Origin: Pseudohalioglobus lutimaris
GTDB taxonomy: Bacteria; Pseudomonadota; Gammaproteobacteria; Pseudomonadales; Halieaceae
NCBI RefSeq assembly: GCF_002866825.1
Contig: NZ_PKUS01000010.1
Location: 157,514-221,513, forward strand
Direction: 5' to 3'
DNA: 64,000 nt
The translations under genes were made by a program, and so were the position numbers. Shown piece by piece: positions 42,668 through 51,052 of this stretch (position 1 is the stretch's first letter; each line of letters begins with the position of its first letter). The notes beneath the pieces are model-generated. The model made no database searches. It saw only the letters and a program-made list of their open reading frames with translations, and was not told where the DNA came from.

Positions 42668-43696
42668 ATGCCAGCAAACTATCTTCTACCGCCACGGCTC
42701 ATTGACCAAACGGGGCAGACGCGCCGTGCCGGCTTCGAATTCGAATTTGGCAATTTGCCGATTGGCGAGGCCGCCAGGGCACTGCACAGCTCCATGGGGG
42801 GTGAACTGGAAAACATTTCTCCCTTCGAAGCCCTGCTGCACGATTCCAAGGTGGGCAAATTGAGGGTAGAGCGCGACGCCAACCTGCTCAAGTCAACGCG
42901 ATACCGTAAATGGCTGGAAACACTGGGCGTGGAGTTTACCCCCGGCACCCTCGCCCATGAGATCGAGACCAACATCGACAGCGCCAGCCGTGTTTTGATC
43001 CCCTGCGAGGTGGTAACCCAACCAATCCCCTTAGCGGAGCTCAACGACCTGGACACGCTGGTGCAGGCACTGAACGAGCTCGGCGCAGAGGGCACGCAGG
43101 ATTCTGTGATCTACGCTTTCGGGCTGCATATCAACGCGTCGCTTCCGTCAACAGAGAGTGTCAATATTCTGCGTCACCTGCAATCCTTCCTGCTATTACA
43201 CGCCTGGCTGGTGGAAACAGCAGGCACAGACCTTACACGCCGCTACCTGACGCCCTATATCGACCCGTTTCCCCAGGATTATATGGAAAAGGTTCTGGAT
43301 GTGGCTTATCGCCCTGCTATCGATCAACTGATCGATGACTACCTCGAGTTCAACCCCACCCGCAATCGCGCCCTGGACATGTTGCCGATATTCTGCGAAC
43401 TGGACCGGGACAGGGTCATGGCCGGACTGCCGGCCGAAGAGCGCAAGCTGGTTAACGCCCGCCCCGCCTTTCATTATCGACTGCCCGACTGCAAGGTAAA
43501 CGTTCCGGGTTGGTCAGTCGCCAGCGCATGGAATCACTGGGTCTTCATCGAAAAACTGGCGGACGACGACAGGCTGATGAATCGTTTGATCGACGCCTGG
43601 CAAACGCATTATGCCGACTTCAAACTTGTCCAGAACACACGGTGGGTGATGCAACTCACCACGCTCATCGCCGAACAATACTTCACGGATAAATGA
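42668..43696 (+). CDS. Amidoligase family protein
   Basis: A 342-residue protein of the amidoligase family (PF12224), a glutamine-synthetase-like fold predicted to join amino groups to carboxylates using ATP. 'RRAGFEFEFGNLPIGEAA' is the family's first acidic metal motif; 'VERDANLLKSTRY' and 'IYAFGLHINASLP' match the later conserved strands. The C-terminus ends 'QLTTLIAEQYFTDK'. It overlaps the downstream amidotransferase gene by 4 bp (ATGA), a pair seen together in predicted peptide-tagging or cell-wall amide systems. Substrate unknown. Confidence 0.85.
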   Translation: MPANYLLPPRLIDQTGQTRRAGFEFEFGNLPIGEAARALHSSMGGELENISPFEALLHDSKVGKLRVERDANLLKSTRYRKWLETLGVEFTPGTLAHEIETNIDSASRVLIPCEVVTQPIPLAELNDLDTLVQALNELGAEGTQDSVIYAFGLHINASLPSTESVNILRHLQSFLLLHAWLVETAGTDLTRRYLTPYIDPFPQDYMEKVLDVAYRPAIDQLIDDYLEFNPTRNRALDMLPIFCELDRDRVMAGLPAEERKLVNARPAFHYRLPDCKVNVPGWSVASAWNHWVFIEKLADDDRLMNRLIDAWQTHYADFKLVQNTRWVMQLTTLIAEQYFTDK

Positions 43697-44469
43697 GTTT
43701 CGCGAACAGGCCTGTTATCGGCGTCACCGGGCCGGACCAGGGTGGCCTGAGCGCCTGGTTGATGACCGCGCTGGCCATTCGCCGCGCGGGCGGGCGACCA
43801 GTGCGCCTTACGCCCTCTCGCAGCTATGACGAGAATCGCCTCGATGGCATTGTTATTGGTGGCGGCACCGATGTAGACCCTTTCCATTACGGGGAAGAGC
43901 CCCTGCCCCCGCCTCAGACAGCTGAACACTTCAGCCTGACCGACTGGACGGTGGGACTGTTACTCTCAGCGCTGCGTTTTCTGCTGGCCCGACACAACCG
44001 CGGAGGGGAGATGTTTGACAGGCAGAGAGATGAGCTTGAGCAACACCTGGTTCGTCATGCGCTGTACACCGACAAGCCACTGCTGGGAATCTGTCGAGGC
44101 GCCCAGTTAATCAACGTCACTCTGGGCGGGTCTCTCCACCAGAGCATCGATGATTTCTACCAGGAGGGCACGGCCAACCCGCGTAGCATTCTCCCCAGGA
44201 AAACGGTCACGCTCGCTGAGGGGAGCTGCCTGTACGAACTGCTGGGCGGTGCAGAGGCACGAGTCAACGCCTTGCATGAACAGTCCATTCGCGATCTCGG
44301 TGATGGCCTCCTGGTGAGCGCCAGGGAAAGAAACGGGGTGATACAAGGCATTGAACGCGAGGGTCCGGGCTTTGTTCTGGGCGTACAGTGGCACCCTGAG
44401 TACCTGCCTCAATACCCGAGCCAACAACGCTTGTTTGGCGCCCTGGTTACCGCGGCCCGGGACCGCTAG
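43693..44469 (+). CDS. Class I glutamine amidotransferase-like hydrolase (peptidase C26)
   Basis: A 258-residue protein with an intact catalytic triad: cysteine in 'LLGICRGAQLINVTLGGSLHQ' and His-Glu in 'GVQWHPEY'. 'DGIVIGGGTDVDPFHYGEEP' is typical of the gamma-glutamyl-GABA hydrolase (PuuD) group. An unusual 60-residue insertion (about residues 75-125) separates the N-terminal part from the nucleophile elbow. Coupled to the amidoligase, it probably hydrolyses or recycles the gamma-glutamyl-type amide the ligase makes. Confidence 0.9.
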   Translation: MSFANRPVIGVTGPDQGGLSAWLMTALAIRRAGGRPVRLTPSRSYDENRLDGIVIGGGTDVDPFHYGEEPLPPPQTAEHFSLTDWTVGLLLSALRFLLARHNRGGEMFDRQRDELEQHLVRHALYTDKPLLGICRGAQLINVTLGGSLHQSIDDFYQEGTANPRSILPRKTVTLAEGSCLYELLGGAEARVNALHEQSIRDLGDGLLVSARERNGVIQGIEREGPGFVLGVQWHPEYLPQYPSQQRLFGALVTAARDR

Positions 44470-44472
44470 GCC

Positions 44473-44904
44473 GTGGAAGCCTACCTGGGCCTGTTTTTCA
44501 GCGCCTTTCTGGCGGCCACGCTGGTTCCCGCCTACTCTGAGATCCTGTTCGCCGCAATGCTTAATGCCGGCTACGACCCGCTGTTGCTGCTGGTCTGGGC
44601 GTCAGCCGGCAATACGCTGGGGTCAGCCCTTAACTGGCTATTGGGTCGTTATCTCCTGCACTTCCAGGACAGAAAGTGGTTTCCGTTCAAGACAGACAAC
44701 CTGGGCGCGGCGCAGCGTTGGTTCAACAAATGGGGCGTCTGGTCATTACTACTGGCCTGGATGCCGATAGGGGGCGATGCGCTCACCTTCATCGCCGGGA
44801 TGATGCGAGTGCGCTTTTGGCTATTTTTCCTGCTAACCGGTATCGGCAAAACCGCTCGCTACGCGATCCTGCTGGGCGCAATGGACCTGATCATGCCGCT
44901 GTAG
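44473..44904 (+). CDS. YqaA-family (VTT-domain) membrane protein
   Basis: A 143-residue membrane protein from GTG 44473, 3 bp after the amidotransferase gene. The DedA-like VTT fold is visible as 'FSAFLAATLVPAYSEILFAAMLNAG', 'ASAGNTLGSALNWLLGRYL' and 'RWFNKWGVWSLLLAWMPIGGDALTFIAGMMRV'. YqaA proteins are small relatives of DedA flippases; substrate unknown. A rho-independent terminator follows at 44923. Confidence 0.88.
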   Translation: MEAYLGLFFSAFLAATLVPAYSEILFAAMLNAGYDPLLLLVWASAGNTLGSALNWLLGRYLLHFQDRKWFPFKTDNLGAAQRWFNKWGVWSLLLAWMPIGGDALTFIAGMMRVRFWLFFLLTGIGKTARYAILLGAMDLIMPL

Positions 44905-44922
44905 CACGATGTTAGCGCGTTC

Positions 44923-44953
44923 ATGACGGCATAGATCTTTCCGTCATTTTTTT
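44923..44953 (+). terminator. Rho-independent terminator after yqaA-like gene
   Basis: ATGACGG and CCGTCAT form a 7-bp stem with an 11-nt loop, followed directly by seven T residues. It ends the cpxRA-tauD-amidoligase-amidotransferase-yqaA run and insulates the ars operon. Confidence 0.8.
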
Positions 44954-44969
44954 CTTTTTCTGCACTCTT

Positions 44970-45007
44970 CATATATGTTTTTTCATATATACTGCATTTC
45001 ATATATG
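44970..45007 (+). promoter_or_regulatory. Triple CATATAT repeat, ArsR operator candidate
   Basis: CATATATG (44970), CATATATA (44984) and CATATATG (45000) recur at 14- and 16-bp spacing, each within a TTCATATAT-type context. CATATATG is self-complementary. ArsR-type repressors bind AT-rich inverted or tandem sites overlapping their own promoter. It lies 150 bp before the arsR start, leaving room for a long leader. Confidence 0.6.
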
Positions 45008-45158
45008 ATTGACGGCTTGTGACTGAAGCGCTGCCTGGTGAACGAGGACAGTCCTATTGCCATGCGCAGGGCACTCAGCATGCGCGCAGGCAACAGTTAC
45101 AGTACAGGGCTCTCTAACTCTTTGTTTTGGTACAAACCTGGTAGGTGTAGGTAATCTT

Positions 45159-45503
45159 ATGAATCCAGTGCAGTTTTATAAATGCTTGTCTGACGAGACG
45201 CGGCTACGATGCTTACTGTTGATTCAACAGGAACAGGAGCTATGTGTTTGTGAGTTAACCGCAGCATTAGAAGAGATACAGCCGAAGGTGTCGCGGCATC
45301 TAGGACAGTTGCGACAGTGTAAGTTACTGCTGGATCGTCGTCAGGGGCAGTGGATATTCTACCGAATAAACCCGGATCTCCCGGACTGGGCAAAGACGGT
45401 ACTGAGTGAAACATTAGAGGGCAATGAGTCTTTTCTGAAAGCTAACCTCAAATCCTTACACCGCATGGGCGATCGGCCCGAGCGGGCAAAAGCGTGTTGT
45501 TAA
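45159..45503 (+). CDS. arsR: ArsR-family arsenic-responsive repressor
   Basis: A 114-residue winged-helix repressor. ATG 45159 is chosen (MNPVQFYKCLSDETRLRCLLL); residues coded before it are not typical. 'QELCVCELTAALEEIQPKVSRHLGQLRQCKLL' carries the Cys-x-Cys As(III) motif in the DNA-binding helix region, and the C-terminus ends 'KACC' with two more cysteines. It should release DNA on binding As(III) and control the downstream genes. Confidence 0.92.
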   Translation: MNPVQFYKCLSDETRLRCLLLIQQEQELCVCELTAALEEIQPKVSRHLGQLRQCKLLLDRRQGQWIFYRINPDLPDWAKTVLSETLEGNESFLKANLKSLHRMGDRPERAKACC

Positions 45504-45635
45504 CAAGTATTTTCCCTGTGGAAGGGTAATCCGGTGGGACCTCTTCAGCGCATTTTAGTGTCTGTCCCCTGTAGCCGCAGTCAATCGCACTCGGCATTGG
45601 TTTGCTTGAATCCAGATTAGTATTGGAGCTGTTCA

Positions 45636-46646
45636 ATGGAGATAAAAGTCGGCGTAAACGGTTTCGGTCGAATGGGACGTCTGACGATGCGGGCTGCCTG
45701 GGAAATGAAAGGTGTTGAGTTCGTTCAGGTGAACGACCCGGCGGGAGACGCCAGGACCCTCGCACACCTGCTGCAATATGACTCTGTCCATGGCAAATGG
45801 GGGCACGCTTGCGAAAGTGAAGGTGATGACCTCGTCATCTCCGGCCAGCGTATAGCCTGTACCGCCAACGAGCGAATTGAAGATACCGACTGGTCCGCAT
45901 GCGACATCATTATCGAGGCATCAGGCAAGTTCAAGAAAAAAGCGCTACTGAATGAATACCTGAAACAGGGTGTTAAGCGGGTAGTAGTGACGGCCCCGGT
46001 CAAGGAGGAAGGTGTCCTCGACACTGTCATGGGAGTAAACCACGACCTTTATCAGCCCTCGGCCCACCCTATCGTCAGTGCAGCATCCTGCACCACAAAT
46101 TGTCTGGCACCGGTGGTAAAGGTGATTCACGAAAATCTCGGAATTAAGCACGGATCGATGACCACCATCCACGACATCACCAATACACAGACCATTCTGG
46201 ATGCTCCCCATAAGGACCTCAGACGCGCCAGAGCCTGTGGAATGAGCCTCATACCGACCACCACCGGATCCGCGACGGCAATTACACATATTTTTCCAGA
46301 GCTTCGGGGAAAGCTGAACGGTCACGCCATTCGCGTGCCACTGGCCAATGCCTCGCTGACAGATTGCGTGTTTGAGGTGAAGCGGGAGACCTCCGTCGAG
46401 GAGGTCAACCAGCTGTTGAAAAGCGCGTCAGAAACAGGGCTTAGAAACATCCTGGGCTACGAGGAAAAACCCCTGGTATCGATAGACTACCGCAGTGATC
46501 CACGCTCTTGCGTGGTCGATGCGCTATCGACCATGGTGGTCAATGGTACCCAGGTCAAACTCTATCTCTGGTACGACAATGAATGGGGCTATGCCAATCG
46601 CACTGCAGAACTGATGCACATGATCGCTGGCCTGGACCAGCCCTGA
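45636..46646 (+). CDS. ArsJ-associated glyceraldehyde-3-phosphate dehydrogenase
   Basis: A 336-residue GAPDH. '[19 protein letters not shown]' binds NAD, '[23 protein letters not shown]' holds the catalytic cysteine, and '[37 protein letters not shown]' follows. Located between arsR and arsJ it is the arsenic-linked isoform. With arsenate in place of phosphate it makes 1-arseno-3-phosphoglycerate, which ArsJ then exports. A housekeeping GAPDH role is unlikely given the context. Confidence 0.95.
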   Translation: MEIKVGVNGFGRMGRLTMRAAWEMKGVEFVQVNDPAGDARTLAHLLQYDSVHGKWGHACESEGDDLVISGQRIACTANERIEDTDWSACDIIIEASGKFKKKALLNEYLKQGVKRVVVTAPVKEEGVLDTVMGVNHDLYQPSAHPIVSAASCTTNCLAPVVKVIHENLGIKHGSMTTIHDITNTQTILDAPHKDLRRARACGMSLIPTTTGSATAITHIFPELRGKLNGHAIRVPLANASLTDCVFEVKRETSVEEVNQLLKSASETGLRNILGYEEKPLVSIDYRSDPRSCVVDALSTMVVNGTQVKLYLWYDNEWGYANRTAELMHMIAGLDQP

Positions 46647-46649
46647 GGC

Positions 46650-47900
46650 ATGACCATGTTGGCCTCCCTCTCTGCTGACACCCGACAGTACCTGCTGGTT
46701 ACTTTCAATTATTGGGCGTTCACCCTGACTGATGGTGCACTGCGCATGTTGGTTGTATTGCACTTTTACCAGCGGGGTTACAGTCCGCTGGAAGTTGCTG
46801 TGCTGTTTCTGTTCTACGAAATCTTTGGTGTTATCACTAATCTCCTGGGCGGCTGGCTGGGAGCCCGTGTCGGTTTGAACGCGACGATGAACGCGGGATT
46901 ACTGTTGCAGGTAGCTGCACTGTCCATGCTGCTGGTGCCCCAGCACATGCTCACAGTGGCCTGGGTGATGGCAGCCCAGGGACTCTCTGGTGTCGCCAAG
47001 GACCTGAACAAGATGAGCGCCAAGAGCGCGATTAAAATGCTGGTGCCAGCTCACGCCCAGGGCACACTTTACCAATGGGTCGCGATACTGACGGGGTCAA
47101 AAAATGCACTGAAAGGCGTGGGCTTTTTCCTCGGGGGGTTACTGCTCACTGTCTGCGGCTTCAGGGAGGCAATTCTGGTGATGGCCTCTGCCCTCGCTAT
47201 AGTGTTTATATTCAGCACCCTGAAGCTCGAGAAAAGCCTCGGCAGGTCCTCTCAAAAGCCCAGGTTCAGCCAATTGTTTTCCAAGAGCCGAGCGGTGAAC
47301 ATCCTGTCAGCCGCACGACTGTTTCTGTTTGCCTCTCGCGACGTCTGGTTTGTGGTGGCGCTCCCGGTATACCTGTCTTCCACCCTGGGCTGGGATCACT
47401 GGGCGGTCGGCGCTTTCCTGGCAAGCTGGGTCATTGGATACGGCATCGTGCAATCGTTCGCTCCAAGCGTCACCGGAGGACGGAGAGCACGGGTTCCGGA
47501 CGGGCAAACGGCTTTCAAGTGGGCCCTGGCTCTCGCATTTGCGCCCGCATTGATAGCTATGGCGATAGCAACGGGCATCAGCGCGCAGGTCAGCCTAATG
47601 CTGGGGCTGATGGTTTTTGGCATCCTGTTCGCCGTGAACTCGGCACTGCACAGTTACCTTATCGTCAGTTACGCGCAAGACGACGGCGTAGCGCTGGATG
47701 TCGGCTTCTACTACATGGCCAATGCCATGGGCCGACTGCTGGGGACGGTGCTGTCAGGCTGGGTATACCAGACCCGGGGCATAGAGAACTGCCTGTGGAT
47801 TTCGACTGCGTTCATCGCGCTGTCGGCTGTCATTGCACTATTACTGCCTCGGCATTTACCAGCGACCGGCTCACTGGAGAGCGACGACCGTGTACTCTAA
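46650..47900 (+). CDS. arsJ: Organoarsenical efflux MFS transporter ArsJ
   Basis: A 416-residue transporter with about 12 membrane helices. 'QYLLVTFNYWAFTLTDGALRMLVVLHFYQRGYSPLEVAVLFLFYEIFGVITNLLGGWLGARVGLN' is the ArsJ signature. It exports 1-arseno-3-phosphoglycerate, which breaks down outside the cell. Starts 3 bp after the GAPDH gene; ATG 46656 is an alternative start. Confidence 0.95.
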   Translation: MTMLASLSADTRQYLLVTFNYWAFTLTDGALRMLVVLHFYQRGYSPLEVAVLFLFYEIFGVITNLLGGWLGARVGLNATMNAGLLLQVAALSMLLVPQHMLTVAWVMAAQGLSGVAKDLNKMSAKSAIKMLVPAHAQGTLYQWVAILTGSKNALKGVGFFLGGLLLTVCGFREAILVMASALAIVFIFSTLKLEKSLGRSSQKPRFSQLFSKSRAVNILSAARLFLFASRDVWFVVALPVYLSSTLGWDHWAVGAFLASWVIGYGIVQSFAPSVTGGRRARVPDGQTAFKWALALAFAPALIAMAIATGISAQVSLMLGLMVFGILFAVNSALHSYLIVSYAQDDGVALDVGFYYMANAMGRLLGTVLSGWVYQTRGIENCLWISTAFIALSAVIALLLPRHLPATGSLESDDRVL

Positions 47901-49209
47901 ACTAATCCACTTGTACAAGAGCAATCCATCCCAGGCGCGACTAATGCTACTGATGGCGATTGCTTTTCTCACTATCTACTTTCTCCCCGCGGGGAATCGG
48001 CGTTTTGACAATGCCGTGCTCGAAGCGATTCGGCTGACCCACTGGTATGCCCAGGAACATGTCATTCTCTGTCTGCTCCCGGCATTTATTATTGCCGGTG
48101 CCATGGCGGTCTATATCAGTCAGGGATCCGTGTTACGGCACCTCGGGCCACAGGCATCGAAGCCGGTGGCGCTCAGTGTAGCTTCGGTATCGGGCACCTT
48201 GCTCGCCGTTTGTTCTTGCACGGTTCTGCCACTTTTTGGCGGTATCTACAAACGTGGGGCAGGACTGGGGGCAGCAATTGCTTTTCTTTATTCCGGGCCG
48301 GCCATCAATATCATGGCAATTGTCGTAACCGCCAAGGTTCTGGGCGCTGAAATAGGCATCGCCAGGGGCCTTGGCGCAATTGTCTTCGCCGTCGTGATCG
48401 GCGCCATCATGCACCTGATCTACCGCAGGGAAGAGATGGCGAGGACCGATGCGTCTACGCAGGGTTTCGCCGACGACGAAGCGGCCAGGCCCCTGGCAAC
48501 AGTAGTGGCGTTTTTCAGCCTGATGATCGGAATCCTGGTATTTGCCAACTGGGCTGCTGTAGACAATCAGCTCTGGATGCAGGTCTATGCGTGGAAGTGG
48601 CAGATAACGTCCCTACTCGCCCTGCTGCTGGCAGCACTGCTTGTACTCCGGTGGCGCTGGCCAGTCTCCTATCTGCTCGCCCTGGGCAGCCTGGTCCTCG
48701 TTACGGCATTGCTGGCACCTGGGACAGCCGAGCTGCCCTTTGCGGTGGGGGCGATTGGTATTCTGTTAATCGCGGCGACCCGGCACCAGGATCAGGAATG
48801 GGCAATTCAGACCTGGGATTTCACCAGGCAAATCATACCGCTGTTAGTTATTGGTGTTTTTATTGCCGGCCTGCTTTTGGGACGCCCCGGGCATGAGGGG
48901 TTGATACCCTCCGGGTGGGTGAGCGCAGCCGTGGGTGACAATTCGCTAACATCCACCGTGATAGCCTCAGTATTAGGTTCATTTATGTACTTCTCGACAC
49001 TCACCGAAGTCCCAATAGTTCAGGGCTTGTTGGGGGCTGGCATGGGCAAGGGGCCGGCACTGGCATTGTTGCTGGCAGGGCCGGCACTGTCATTGCCCAA
49101 TATGCTGGTTATCAGGACGATTCTTGGCACTCAGAAGACCCTGGTCTACTGCGCCCTGGTCATTATTATGGCAACGATCACCGGCTACCTGTATGGAAAT
49201 TTCTGGTAA
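47890..49209 (+). CDS. ArsP-type permease (DUF318)
   Basis: A 439-residue membrane protein from GTG 47890, overlapping arsJ by 11 bp; codons upstream of this do not look coding. The permease signature is 'SGTLLAVCSCTVLPLFGGIYKRGAGLGAAIAFLYSGPAINI', with the Cys-x-Cys of the family, repeated in the second half as 'YFSTLTEVPIVQGLLGAGMGKGPALALLLAGPALSLPNMLV'. ArsP members export trivalent organoarsenicals; related permeases carry other metals. Followed by a small thioredoxin, a common pair. Confidence 0.88.
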   Translation: MYSKLIHLYKSNPSQARLMLLMAIAFLTIYFLPAGNRRFDNAVLEAIRLTHWYAQEHVILCLLPAFIIAGAMAVYISQGSVLRHLGPQASKPVALSVASVSGTLLAVCSCTVLPLFGGIYKRGAGLGAAIAFLYSGPAINIMAIVVTAKVLGAEIGIARGLGAIVFAVVIGAIMHLIYRREEMARTDASTQGFADDEAARPLATVVAFFSLMIGILVFANWAAVDNQLWMQVYAWKWQITSLLALLLAALLVLRWRWPVSYLLALGSLVLVTALLAPGTAELPFAVGAIGILLIAATRHQDQEWAIQTWDFTRQIIPLLVIGVFIAGLLLGRPGHEGLIPSGWVSAAVGDNSLTSTVIASVLGSFMYFSTLTEVPIVQGLLGAGMGKGPALALLLAGPALSLPNMLVIRTILGTQKTLVYCALVIIMATITGYLYGNFW

Positions 49210-49230
49210 ACAACCTGGAGAAATCTTGTT

Positions 49231-49461
49231 ATGAAGTTACAAATCTACGGCAGCGGTTGCGAGAAATGCAAATCGCTGGCAGCAAACGCAGAAGCGGCAG
49301 CGCAGGCACTCGGGGTCAGTTTTGAAATGGAGAAAGTGACCGATATGAATGCCATTATCGACGCCGGCGTTATGCGTACACCGGCGCTTGCCGTTGATGG
49401 GAAAGTGATTATCCAGGGCAAGGTTGCCAGTGCCGATGAAGTTCGGGCATTGCTTGAGTAG
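49231..49461 (+). CDS. Small thioredoxin-family (redox-active disulfide) protein
   Basis: A 76-residue protein with 'IYGSGCEKCKSLAANAEAAAQALG' (C-E-K-C active site) and 'DAGVMRTPALAVDGKVIIQGKVAS' with the cis-proline loop. It is the MTH895-type mini-thioredoxin that often sits beside DUF318 permeases. It probably reduces or chaperones the permease or As-thiol species. Last gene of the ars operon; AACCTGGAGAAATCTTGTT precedes ATG 49231. Confidence 0.92.
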   Translation: MKLQIYGSGCEKCKSLAANAEAAAQALGVSFEMEKVTDMNAIIDAGVMRTPALAVDGKVIIQGKVASADEVRALLE

Positions 49462-49466
49462 CGAGC

Positions 49467-50639
49467 TCAGTCCCGACCCAGGATAAGTGCACCGGTGGGC
49501 ACACCCACACCGCTGCTCACCAGCACGTGCTCTACTGCCTTGGCCGGCTGACTGGTGGAGTCCCCTCTCACCAGGCGCACGCCCTCTGCTATATTGTTCA
49601 TGCCGTGAATATAGGCCTCCGACAATAGTCCGCCGTGGGTATTGTTGGGCAGGCGTCCATCGATATCCAGCGCGCCATCGAGCACCATGTCCTTACCCTC
49701 GCCCTGCCCACAGAAGCCAAAGCTCTCCAGCTGCATTATCACCTCCGAGGAAAAGGCATCGTAGAGACAGGCGGCATCAATGTCTTTTGCCTCCAGCCCG
49801 GCCATGGCGTAAGCGCGCTGCCCGGCCAACTCCATCTCCGGCAGTGAGGTGAGTTCCTCACGGTAAAAGCTGGTCATCTCCTCCTGCCCCCGGGTCGACG
49901 CCTGGCTGATCCCGCGAATAACGGCCGGGCTTTTGCGCAGGTCCCTGGCGCGTTCGGCGCTGGTGACGATCACCGCGCACCCGCCATCCGTTTCCTGGCA
50001 GAAATCATAGAGACACAGGGGTGAGGCAATAGGCGGTGATGCCAGGTACTCTTCCATACTCAGGGGTTTGCCATAGCCGTAGGCACGCGGATTCGCCTGG
50101 GCATAGTTACGCTGCGATATCGCCACACGACCGAGGTCCTCGCGGGTCACGCCATATTCCTGCATGTACTTGTTGGCAATCATGGCGATCCAGCTGCCCG
50201 GTATCAACATGCCGTAGGCCATGTACCATGAATAGTGGATGAGTCCGGAGTTGATAATTTGCCCGGAGATGCCCTGCCCCATGCGCTTGCCTGAGCGACC
50301 ATTCATGGCCCGATAACAAACCACAGTCTCTGCCTGGCCCGTCGCTACCGCCATAGCCGCCTGCAGAACGGTCCCTACGGCAGCGCCGCCACCATAATGA
50401 ACGCGACTGAAGTACGTCAGGTCGTTCGCACCGATGGCGCGAGCGACATCCACTTCTTCGCTGTTGTCCAGCGTATAGGTGACCATCCCGTCGACAGCGC
50501 CAGGGTCAATTCCCGCATCTTCACAGGCAGCAACGATGCACTGCGCTGCCAGCGATAGCTCAGACACCCCGGACTTTTTGCTGAAGGGTGTCAGGCCAAT
50601 ACCGGCGATAGCGGTTTTATCTTTCAGTGAGTAGGCCAT
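49467..50639 (-). CDS. Thiolase-like side-chain aldolase (Ltp2 type), copy A
   Basis: A 390-residue SCP-x/thiolase-superfamily protein. It lacks the catalytic Cys of true thiolases: the nucleophile region reads 'YFSRVHYGGGAAVGTVLQAAMAVATGQAE'. It keeps the family's 'CLYDAFSSEVIMQLESFGFCGQGEG', 'NTHGGLLSEAYIHGMNNI' and 'VLVSSGVGVPTGALIL', including tyrosines that in Ltp2-type aldolases perform the retro-aldol step. It overlaps the upstream DUF35 gene by 1 bp, the usual aldolase partner. Proposed role: cleaves the last side-chain unit from a CoA thioester, releasing propionyl- or acetyl-CoA. Confidence 0.85.
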   Translation of the reverse strand: MAYSLKDKTAIAGIGLTPFSKKSGVSELSLAAQCIVAACEDAGIDPGAVDGMVTYTLDNSEEVDVARAIGANDLTYFSRVHYGGGAAVGTVLQAAMAVATGQAETVVCYRAMNGRSGKRMGQGISGQIINSGLIHYSWYMAYGMLIPGSWIAMIANKYMQEYGVTREDLGRVAISQRNYAQANPRAYGYGKPLSMEEYLASPPIASPLCLYDFCQETDGGCAVIVTSAERARDLRKSPAVIRGISQASTRGQEEMTSFYREELTSLPEMELAGQRAYAMAGLEAKDIDAACLYDAFSSEVIMQLESFGFCGQGEGKDMVLDGALDIDGRLPNNTHGGLLSEAYIHGMNNIAEGVRLVRGDSTSQPAKAVEHVLVSSGVGVPTGALILGRD

Positions 50640-51049
50640 TAACGTGCCTCAGCGAGCTGGAATACAGGAATGTTGAATCCATCCGGGTCAGTGTGAATAA
50701 CCATCTCCACCGGGAGGCCGAATGCCACGTCAGCGGGATCACAGTTGATCAGCTGTGAAGTCAGGCGCGTACCCTCTTCGAGGTCCACCAGGATAATTAT
50801 CAGCGGATACTCGTAGCCCGGGAACTGTGGGTGGGTAAGCACGGTAAAACTGCAAATAGTGCCACGCCCACAAGCTTCGACCGCTTCCCACTTGATGGAG
50901 CGGCAATCACCGCACATGGGTCGCGGCGGGTGGCGCAAGCGCGAACAGCCCTGACAGCGCTGAATACCGAGCTTGCCTTCAGCAGCCATCTCCCACCACC
51001 AGGCATTATCAGGACCCAGCGGTGGCTTGATGCGAGTTGGGGCAGACAA
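50639..51049 (-). CDS. DUF35 (Zn-ribbon/OB-fold) aldolase partner
   Basis: A 136-residue protein with zinc-ribbon cysteines in 'IQRCQGCSRLRHPPRPMCGDC' and an OB-fold C-domain ('GRGTICSFTVLTHPQFPGYEYPLIIILVDLEEGTRLTSQLINCDP'). DUF35 proteins bind acyl-CoA and form complexes with Ltp2-like aldolases. Its stop and the downstream aldolase start share one base (TAATG). It is clearly related to the C-terminal half of the protein at 54326-55285. Confidence 0.88.
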   Translation of the reverse strand: MSAPTRIKPPLGPDNAWWWEMAAEGKLGIQRCQGCSRLRHPPRPMCGDCRSIKWEAVEACGRGTICSFTVLTHPQFPGYEYPLIIILVDLEEGTRLTSQLINCDPADVAFGLPVEMVIHTDPDGFNIPVFQLAEAR

Positions 51050-51052
51050 GTC

